Origin: Adiantum capillus-veneris
Lineage: Eukaryota > Streptophyta > Polypodiopsida > Polypodiales > Pteridaceae
Reading direction: 5' to 3'
NCBI GenBank assembly: GCA_014529385.2
Contig: CM043956.1
Coordinates: 87,161,721-87,225,720 of the forward strand
DNA: 64,000 nt
The notes beneath the pieces are model-generated. The model was not told the origin of the DNA, did not search any database, and was given only the letters and a program-made list of their open reading frames with translations. This document shows, piece by piece, positions 56,966 through 64,000 of this stretch; within the stretch, counting starts at the first letter, position 1, and each line of letters opens with the position of its first letter. A program made the translations under genes and the position numbers.

Positions 56966-57488
56966 TGTCACAAAGTGATGACGTGGCGGACAGCAGAAAC
57001 CCTAATTTCTGCCAGAAACCCTAAAATTCCTGCAAACCCTAAATTCCGGAAATCGCGGAGGCGGATTATTAAAAAAAAAAAATTGGAAAATGATGAGCGA
57101 CGCGAATTTTGCTTTTGCTTTTTTTTATTAAAAAAAAAGAAAAGACTCTCTAAGAGAGAGAGAGAACTGATGCTTTTGATTTTAAAAGCTTTTGGGGCTC
57201 TGCTTTTGGGCATCCCTTGTAACCTTTAAATTAGTGGTGAGGGCCTCACTTCTCAAAGCATCTGGACGCAGAGTCTGAGAGTGAAACCCTAACCGCTCTC
57301 TTGTACTTTGATGATTGATTAATATAAAAAGAAATACCGAAAGGGGCGCCAGTCTTTGGGGCCAATATCTCTAGGCACGGAACTCCGCCGGGCCAGTGCA
57401 AATCTATTGTGATCTGTGAATTGTTTTGAAGTGGTTATTTGGTGCTGTCGCGGTTGATTCTTGACTTGGAGTGTCCAAGTTTGTTACA
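56966..57488 (+). repeat. 5' LTR of element C
   Basis: TGTCACAAAGTGATGACGTG to GTTTGTTACA. Contains AAACCCTAA teloboxes near the left end, a stretch of A/T runs, and the shared module at 57,331-57,363. Confidence 0.95.
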
Positions 57489-57489
57489 G

Positions 57490-57501
57490 TGGTATCAGAG
57501 C
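57490..57501 (+). promoter_or_regulatory. Primer-binding site of element C (initiator-Met tRNA)
   Basis: TGGTATCAGAGC, one base after the LTR. Confidence 0.92.
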
Positions 57502-57558
57502 ACGGCCGATTTCTCTTCTACGGGAAATCCGATCTCCGAATTTTTTTCCGCGGCACCT

Positions 57559-59131
57559 ATGGCTTCAGGCAATGATCAGTCGACTCCCTCTGCATCTGGA
57601 GATGCGGGCTGGGATCACAACGAAGATTCAAGCAGAGAGTATGGCCCGCCTTGGCCTACTTAGGCGGAGCGGCGAGAGATAGAGCGTCGCCAGTTGATCA
57701 ACGAGGCAACAATGATGATGCTCAATTTTGCCAAGGACCCGAAGATGGCAAAATATATGCACCAGACCTCTTTGGAAGAGGTACAGATGGAGTGGCAGAG
57801 AACCACAACACCACTCCCGAAACCCGCTCTCAAGAAACCTTCTGCCTCCAAGAAATATACGGAGAAGGAACTGGAGAATGTGGTTGATGCACGGATTGCT
57901 CAGCTTTTCGACGTGCAAAAGAAAGGCAAAAAGCACGGCAAAAAGCAGAACAAAGGTACTGACTTCCCGGGATATTTGGGTCGTCAGTCGACATTCGACA
58001 AAGCAAAGAAACGGAAGAAGCGTGTTCGATTTGAAGGAGTACCCAGTTCTTCTTCTTCTTCTTCTGACAGTTCTTCTAGCTCCTCGGATTAGAGCGAAGA
58101 AGACAGAAAAAAAGCAAAAAGCGAAGCAAGACACAAAGCTTCGGAACGGGCAAGAAAAAGGCAAAGAAGGCTACATCTCGCCCAGAGACTGACAATTCTA
58201 CTAAGGACTCGTCTACAGAAAGCTCAGATTCCGATGACGGAAAGTTTTATGCGAACAAGAAGAATTTTTACAAAGCCAACCAGTATGACTTTCTCGAAGA
58301 TAAAAGCAAGAAAGTCCGAGAGTTTAAGGAAGGTGGCCACTCGATCATGTTTGATACTTTTTCAGGATACTCAGATGCTTCGAAGGTTTTGTCTTTTATA
58401 CAGCAGTTTGACATCGCTTTCGCGGGAGGACGCTATTCAGAGCACTCCAAGATTCGGAGAGCTGCCTCTTACTTTAAGGGGAATGCTCGCACTTGGTGGT
58501 CCACGCTTCTTTTAAACAAGACTGCGCCAGTTAAATGGCTGAAATTTAAGAAGCTTTTTATTTCTTCTTGGTTGACGCAAGAATATGAACGCGATATACG
58601 AGCTGCTTGGAACCATCTTCGGATGACAAAGAGAGATAAAGTGAATGCTTACTGTGAGAGATTCTGGAGCTCTTTTCTACCCGCCTCTTCATTCAAGAAG
58701 ATCTCGTTCAGAGAACATTTTGAGAGGTTCACCTTGGGTCTACCTACAGAGATCCGAGACCACTGCTTGGAACAGAAGTCAGCTTCTATTCAGGAGTTGA
58801 TGAGTCATGCGAAGCGGGGCTTTGCAATTCACTCTGGAAGTCTGACCTACCCCACAGATGAGGCCATGACACAACGAGCCGAACAGACTTCTGGGAATGA
58901 AAGTAGAATGAAAAAGAGCAACCCAAAGAAAAAAAAAAAGGATGCACGACCCAAGCTTACTCCTGAGGAGAGAGCTCGCTTCATCAGAGAGGGGAAGTGC
59001 TTTGGATGCGGGGAACATGGACATATTTCCGCAAAGTGCCCTGATAAGGCACAGAAAGAACAGAATGATAAAGACGACGACAGGTCTGAGAGTTCGAGAG
59101 CAGCTGAGGAATGTGGCAGAAAAGGCAGATA
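57559..59131 (+). pseudogene. Gag of element C
   Basis: ATG at 57,559 (MASGNDQSTPSASGDAG), with a TAG at 57,661 where element D has CAG. It continues MINEATMMMLNFAKDPKMAK, a Lys-rich stretch, a poly-Ser run and a TAG at 58,090. The capsid part (58,347-59,131) has FSGYSDASKVLSFIQQFDIA, a WWSTLL helix and WLTQEYERDI, and the zinc knuckle CFGCGEHGHISAKC. Frameshift around 58,100-58,340. Confidence 0.82.
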
Positions 59132-59638
59132 GAAAAGCAGAACTGGTACCACATGGCGTGGGACCTGCACCGAATCTAATGAATGAGAGTACAAACTTTG
59201 CCGCTTTCGGGGCAAAGTGAAGGATCAGGAAGCTCTTTTGAAGGAGCCAAGGCCAACTTCTTTTCACTTGGAATTGGCGCCTCGATTTGGAACTACGCCC
59301 GACAGACTGACGCCACAGGCGGAGGTAGTTCGACTCGCACCCGGATGGGATGTTGCCATTACACCGAGCATTGGCAAACTTTGTTTGCAATGACAGGGGT
59401 GTTCAGGGCACGTGAGTGACGTTCTACTCGGGATCCCTTGGTACCACAAGAACTACGCCGTGGTTGACTATCGGGCCGAGAAAGCGACTTTGATAAATGA
59501 AGGGCTTAGAGATTGTACTTGATGAACTTCAGTTTTCTTACTCATTCTTTTGGGAGAACTGAACGATGGATAAAGGTTGAATATGTTTTGACCTGAAGAA
59601 AAGAACGCCAAGATTTTTTTTCTCCACGCTCATGCCGA
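59132..59638 (+). pseudogene. Degraded protease region of element C
   Basis: Fragments in different frames: NLMNESTNFAAFGAK (59,178-59,218), VAITPSIGKLCLQ, then DVLLGIPWYHKNYAVVDYR (about 59,411-59,475) and GLEIVLD. The last segment normally leads into the RT in chromoviruses. The catalytic D-S/T-G was not found, so part of the protease is deleted. Confidence 0.6.
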
Positions 59639-60682
59639 TTGCTTTTGAGAGGGCCTGAAGATCATACCATTGATCTGATATCTGGAAGCACGCCACCGAA
59701 TCGGCCACCTTATCGTGTGAGCCGAGTACAGAATGAAAAGATTATGAACTCAGTGAAAGACCTCTTGGAAAAGGGTCTTGTCCAGCCTAGTACTTCACCG
59801 TATTGCTCTCCAGTGTTGTTGGTTTTGAAGAAAGACGGATCTTGGAGAATGTGCATCGATTATAGCACTCTCAACGAAATCACCATCAAGAACAGATTTC
59901 CGATTCCTAGGATCGATGATATACTCGACAGGTTACAGGGATCCTCGTGCTTTAGCAGGATTGACTTGAAGAGTGGATATCATCAGATCAGGATAGCACC
60001 TGGAGATGTCTACAAGACAGCCTTTCGGACGACTTTTGGGTTATTTGAGTTTTTGGTGATGCCTTTTGGCTTAACCAATGCTCCTGCGACATTTAACCGG
60101 ATGATGGACAGGATTTTTCGAGAGTACAGGCTATTTGTTGGCACTTTCTTTGACGACATCATTGTTTTCTCCAAGAATGAGGCAAAACACAGAGATCATC
60201 TGCTTCAAGTCTTTCAGGCATTACGAGATCACACGTTAGTGATTAATGCAAAGAAAAGTGAATTTTTCCTACTAGAGATACACTTTTTGGGACACATTGT
60301 GTCAGCAGCAGGAGTGCGAATGGACCCGGCCAAGATAGAGACTATCCGTGATTGGCCCGATTTGAGGAATGTCCATGAAGTTAGAAGCTTCTTGGGACTG
60401 TGTTCGTACTACAAGCGGTTCATACGAAAGTTTGCAAAGGTTGCTTCCCCTTTGCATACCTTGACACAGAAAGGAGTACCTTTTTCGTGGGGACCCCCAG
60501 AGGTGACTGCCTTTCAGACGTTGAAAGAGAAATTGACTACGGGACCTATTTTGACTTTGCCGGACTTGCAGAAGTCATTTGAAGTATTTTGTGATGCTTG
60601 TGGTCGTAGTCTGGGTGCGGTCTTGATGCAAGAAGGCCATGTCATAGCTTACGAGAGCCGTTTGTTCTCTAGGCCGAGATGA
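59639..60682 (+). CDS. Reverse transcriptase of element C
   Basis: A 347-codon intact RT segment of a chromoviral polyprotein: EDHTIDLISGSTPPNRPPYR at the start, SPVLLVLKKDGSWRMCIDYS, FSRIDLKSGYHQIRI, FLVMPFGLTNAPATF, FFDDIIVFS (catalytic pair), FLGHIVSAAGV and FLGLCSYYKRFIRKF, then the RNase H start FCDACGRSLGAVL. The frame shifts by one at about 60,680 into the rest of RNase H. The first Met is only the first in frame; the true product is a polyprotein. Confidence 0.9.
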   Translation: MLLRGPEDHTIDLISGSTPPNRPPYRVSRVQNEKIMNSVKDLLEKGLVQPSTSPYCSPVLLVLKKDGSWRMCIDYSTLNEITIKNRFPIPRIDDILDRLQGSSCFSRIDLKSGYHQIRIAPGDVYKTAFRTTFGLFEFLVMPFGLTNAPATFNRMMDRIFREYRLFVGTFFDDIIVFSKNEAKHRDHLLQVFQALRDHTLVINAKKSEFFLLEIHFLGHIVSAAGVRMDPAKIETIRDWPDLRNVHEVRSFLGLCSYYKRFIRKFAKVASPLHTLTQKGVPFSWGPPEVTAFQTLKEKLTTGPILTLPDLQKSFEVFCDACGRSLGAVLMQEGHVIAYESRLFSRPR

Positions 60683-61726
60683 CAGCACAGATCTATGGGA
60701 AAGAGCTTTTGGCGGTTATCCATGCTCTTACTCAGTGGCGGCATTACCTACTCGGAGCGGATTTTACTGTCTTTATAGACCATCAGAGTTTGCGCTACTT
60801 CTTGTCACAGAAGCAGCTTTCGGAAAAGCAGATGCGGTGGGTGAACATCTTGTCACAGTTCCACTTCCAGATTGTCCATGTGCAGGGACAAAAGAATGTG
60901 GTGGCAGATGCTTTGTCTCGAAAACCGTTGGTTCTGGCTATTTCCGCGATACATCATAGGAGCTTCGAGGATATGGTCGATCAGTGTGCCACAGATACAG
61001 ATTTTGCAGATATTTCACACAGATACGAGATGGGGAGACAGTAGCTGGATACTCCCTTCAGGAAGGCTACTTGATGAAAAAGACTATGTTGTGCGTTACA
61101 CAGCCGTTGAGGGAAAAGGTTATGACTGATTGCCACTATCCACCTTTTACGGGTCACCGCGGCATTGCTACCACCATGAAAGGGGTAGAGAGAGATTTCT
61201 TTTGGCGGAGACTGAAGAAGGATGTGGAAGAGTTTGTGCGCAGTTGCTTGGTATACCAGAAGGTCAAGTTTGACAGGCATAAGGCACAGGGATTGTTACA
61301 GCCTTTACCCATACCCACCCGCCCCTGGGAAAATATTGAAATGGATTTCATTTTTTTTTATCTCCCGAGAATACAGAATGATCACGATGATTTTCCGATT
61401 ACATGGCACGCCTGAGACGATTGTCTCCGACAGAGACCCCAGATTTATGAGTTTGTTTTGGAAGGCAATTTGGGAGAACATTGGCACGCAGTTGCAGTTC
61501 TCGTCATCGTTCCACTTGCAGACTGACGAGCAATTTGAGATTGCCAATTCAGTGATTTTAGATTTATTGAAGTCTTGTATCTCGGATCAGAAGACTCAAT
61601 GGGAAAAGAACTTACCTTTGGTGGAATTTGCCTACAATAACACGATACACTCTTCGACGGGGAAGACGCCATGTGAGATTGTTGAAACTGCTGCGAAGGT
61701 TCCATCCTTCCTGAGCACGAAAGATT
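60679..61726 (+). pseudogene. RNase H and integrase of element C
   Basis: RNase H continues IYGKELLAVIHAL and DHQSLRYFLSQ (60,679-61,044). The integrase zinc region has HRGIATTMKGV and CLVYQKVKF, where the second Cys of the usual CLVCQ is Tyr. The core starts IEMDFIF; a deletion removes the segment up to the RLHGTPETIVSDRDPRFMSLFW region. HPQTDGQ reads HLQTDEQ. Several frameshifts between 61,040 and 61,420 and a TAG at 61,726. Inactive integrase. Confidence 0.82.
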
Positions 61727-62296
61727 AGAAATTTGAAGCGGATGAATATTCGCGAGATTTGGATACGGCTTTTGCCAAGGTTCGCGAGACTTTACAGAAG
61801 TCTCAAGAACGACAGAAAAAGGCAGCGGATCGCCATCGTCGCGACTAGAAACTGAAGGAGGATGATTGGGTGCTCTTACTTTTGAGAAGACACGCCTAAG
61901 AAAGAAACAGGGAAAGGAGAGGCTTTTTCCAAAGCTTAGTATGTGATACTACGGACCTTTCCAGATTACTGACAAGATAAATGATGTCTCCTTCCGATTG
62001 AAACTGCCAGATACTTGGAGGATTCACAATGCATTGCATGTGAGTCTCTTGAACCCTGTTAAGGGTGATGTGCCTGATGATGGGGAGCCTGATGAGCAAC
62101 CCAAAGTGGAAGAAAACGAGGAGATCCTTGTCCTGAACAGATTTTGGCACATAATGATACGAAGAAAGGTAAAGTCCGAAGGCGGTTCTTGGTTAAGTTC
62201 AAGAACTTTCCTGCATTTGATGCGAAGTGGATGGAGGAGGAGGACCTAGCAGATACTCCTCGGATTGTGAAACTTTACCTCGATGTTTTTGTTTAG
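61727..62296 (+). pseudogene. Integrase C-terminus and chromodomain of element C
   Basis: Segments include FEADEYSRDLD, a TAG at 61,847, KLSM then YYGPFQI, IHNALHVSLLNPV, and after a frameshift PEQILAHN, RRRFLVKFKNFPAFDAKWME (chromodomain, about 62,132-62,240) ending DVFV at the TAG at 62,294. This last stop looks like the genuine end of the polyprotein. Confidence 0.75.
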
Positions 62297-62889
62297 CATA
62301 GTCTACTCCAAACGGAACCCAGAATTCAGCTTGGCCGGAGATCTGGTGCAGTGGGATGCACAAGAGGGGAGTCACTCCGCTCCCTTGTCAACAGATGCCT
62401 CGATTTTGATACTAAAGTCACTGATGTCTCTTTGAGCTTCAGGGATACTGAGAGCTGACAGTATTCTGCTGGATGACTTTATGAAATGGAATTCCTGATT
62501 ATGATACTGATTTGTTCTTGACTTCTTGTGAGTGCAGGAACTGATAGCCGAAATGACTGCAGCATTTTGGTCTGATTGATCTCGAACAGACATGGTTGCA
62601 ATAGGGGTTAGTCAATCGGACATCGATGAGGTCCCGATTGGACCTAGATGTGATTGCTAGCTACATTGCCGATAAATCATGGTCTAAGATCCGAATGAAT
62701 GTTGAATGTCATGTGATGTCCTGTGATGTCTGGTGATGTCCTGTGATGTCGTGTGATGTGACTGTCGATTTTGTACATGTGCTAGATGTGCGTTCCTAGT
62801 ACGTAGGTACTAACAGTCAGTGTCTGCTAAGACGGTTTATGGCTTTTGTCGGTTTTGCAGGCGTAATCGCGGTCGATTACAATGCTTTC
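62297..62889 (+). other. Non-coding 3' region of element C with short repeats
   Basis: No frame supported. Contains five or six tandem variants of TGTGATGTCC at about 62,705-62,762. Confidence 0.6.
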
Positions 62890-62901
62890 AAGAAGGGGGT
62901 A
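62890..62901 (+). promoter_or_regulatory. Polypurine tract of element C
   Basis: AAGAAGGGGGTA directly before the 3' LTR. Confidence 0.75.
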
Positions 62902-63452
62902 TGTCACAAAGTGATGACGTGGCGGACAGCAGAAACCCTCATTTCTGCCAGAAACCCTAAAATTCCTGCAAACCCTAATTTTTGCCAAAAACCCTAAATT
63001 CTGGAAATCGCGGAGGCGGATTATTTTATTTTTTTTTTTTTAATTTGGAAAATGATGAGCGACACGAATTTTGCTTTTGCTTTTTTTTATTAAAAAAAAA
63101 GAAAAGACTCTCTAAGAGAGAGAGAGAGAACTGATGCTTTTGATTTTAAAAGCTTTTGGGGCTTTGCTTTTGGGCATCCCTTGTAACCTTTAAATTAGTG
63201 GTGAGGGCCTCACTTCTCAAAGCATTTGGACGCAGAGTCTAAGAGTGAAACCCTAACCGCTCTCTTGTACTTTGATGATTGATTAATATAAAAAGAAATA
63301 CCGAAAGGGGCGCCAGTCTTTGGGGCCAATATCTCTAGGCACGAAACTCCGCCGGGCCAGTGCAAATCTATTGTGATCTGTGAATTGTTTTGAAGTGGTT
63401 ATTTGGTGCTGTCGCGGTTGATTCTTGACTTGGAGTGTCCAAGTTTGTTACA
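62902..63452 (+). repeat. 3' LTR of element C
   Basis: 551 bp, ends GTTTGTTACA, followed by CAGGG. Confidence 0.95.
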
Positions 63453-63590
63453 CAGGGTGTCGGTCTTGTGTGCGCAGTGGCATTCTAGTCGTTGGACGCA
63501 ACTGTGTTCTCTTTCCTTCTCAGTGCTCTGTGTAAAGTTAACAGGTAAATTGAAATAGTAGCGCCCTCTACGTTGTACAGGCCGGTTATA
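63453..63590 (+). repeat. 3' LTR of element B, part after element C
   Basis: Continues from CAGGGTGTCGG to GCCGGTTATA and matches 50,275-50,412; followed by GCTAA. Confidence 0.92.
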
Positions 63591-63633
63591 GCTAACTCCG
63601 TTAATCTTCCTGTATGTTGTAAATGACAAATAG

Positions 63634-64000
63634 GTGAATGTAGATGAATGCAAGCTCTCCATTGAGACTCTTAAGAGTCTCAACAAAGATCGCGATCCAG
63701 AGGAGGAGCAAATATTTCGAGACCTCTACTTGGAGTTGGAGGAAAATTTTTTTATCGCCGTGTCTCTCGCACACGGTCCCGCAAGGTGGTTGTGCAAGCT
63801 TTGGCAACTACAGGTAGAGGAGCTTCCACTTCGGTTGCTTGTGGGAGTGAAAGAGCGTCAGCACAAACACCCAGGACCTGCGGATCCTAGAGAGCCAGAG
63901 TTTGATGATGAGGGCAACATCCTTAGTGAGGGAGATTATGGTCTTGCATCTAGTGCATCCGATGCAAGTAGTGATGAGGATGATGCAGCTACCTCTAGCT
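63634..64000 (+). CDS. hAT transposase gene, C-terminal exon (runs off the window)
   Basis: Open for all 367 bases after the acceptor at 63,633: VNVDECKLSIETLKSLNKD, then EEEQIFRDLYLELEEN, then an acidic end (GNILSEGD, SDASSDEDDA). It follows in phase from exon 4 at 44,528. Tails after the dimerisation region that are rich in Asp, Glu and Ser are common in plant hAT proteins. No stop is reached, and an alternative internal splice site (CTACAG/GTAGAG, about 63,812) cannot be excluded. Confidence 0.6.
   Translation, partial: MNVDECKLSIETLKSLNKDRDPEEEQIFRDLYLELEENFFIAVSLAHGPARWLCKLWQLQVEELPLRLLVGVKERQHKHPGPADPREPEFDDEGNILSEGDYGLASSASDASSDEDDAATSS

Larger units (their letters stand above)
56966..63452 (+). 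mobile_element. Ty3/gypsy chromovirus C, inserted in the 3' LTR of B
   Basis: A 6,487-bp element with LTRs of 523 bp (56,966-57,488) and 551 bp (62,902-63,452), TG...CA ends and a perfect CAGGG duplication (56,961-56,965 and 63,453-63,457). It carries a primer-binding site, gag, protease remnant, RT, RNase H, integrase, chromodomain and polypurine tract, in that order. The two LTRs are very similar apart from an extra telomere-like segment in the right one. The coding region is broken by several stops and frameshifts. Confidence 0.95.

Overview
The window looks like nuclear DNA from a land plant with a large, repeat-rich genome. It carries Ty3/gypsy chromoviruses and a Tat-like gypsy element, hAT and CACTA pieces, LINEs with APE-type endonuclease or reverse transcriptase (RT), AAACCCTA-type teloboxes, split genes with GT-AG introns, and very long CT/GA, GT and TA microsatellites. 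A Penelope-like retroelement (PLE) points, by inference only, to a non-angiosperm such as a fern, lycophyte or conifer. Only one convincing host gene is visible: a single-RRM RNA-binding protein at 4,989-5,480 on the minus strand.

Layout. 1-1,745: fragment of a minus-strand PLE cut by the window edge. 1,746-11,000: gene-poor DNA with long CT tracts, the RRM gene and one tRNA-derived SINE-like sequence. 11,084-23,676: a decayed Tat/Athila-type gypsy element (element A). Its gag was hit twice: by a 1.34-kb terminal-inverted-repeat transposon flanked by TTAA, and by a 2.63-kb non-autonomous LTR element with a perfect CAATT duplication. 25,990-34,215: a PLE whose RT region lies between two 2.0-2.4-kb direct repeats. 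34,216-39,171: mostly unassigned, with one possible host exon. 39,172-41,340: three LTRs of one gypsy family, two of them head-to-head, and a truncated gag (element D). 41,612-42,395: a LINE remnant whose RT is deleted.

42,400-64,000: a nested stack. The outer layer is a multi-exon hAT transposase gene (exons 42,400-44,528, last exon from 63,634). Its last visible intron contains chromovirus B (44,627-63,590, target duplication GCTAA). The 5' LTR of B holds a CACTA end, a long-ORF LINE and microsatellites. The 3' LTR of B holds a complete chromovirus C (56,966-63,452, target duplication CAGGG). The order of insertion is therefore hAT, then B, then C.

Points most worth following up are the PLE with its large direct repeats and unrecognised N-terminal region; the TTAA-flanked transposon whose removal restores the gag frame; a LINE with a textbook PCNA-binding motif and a 3' hairpin kept by compensatory change; and an LTR module shared by two otherwise different chromovirus families. 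All calls come from reading the sequence; no database search was run.
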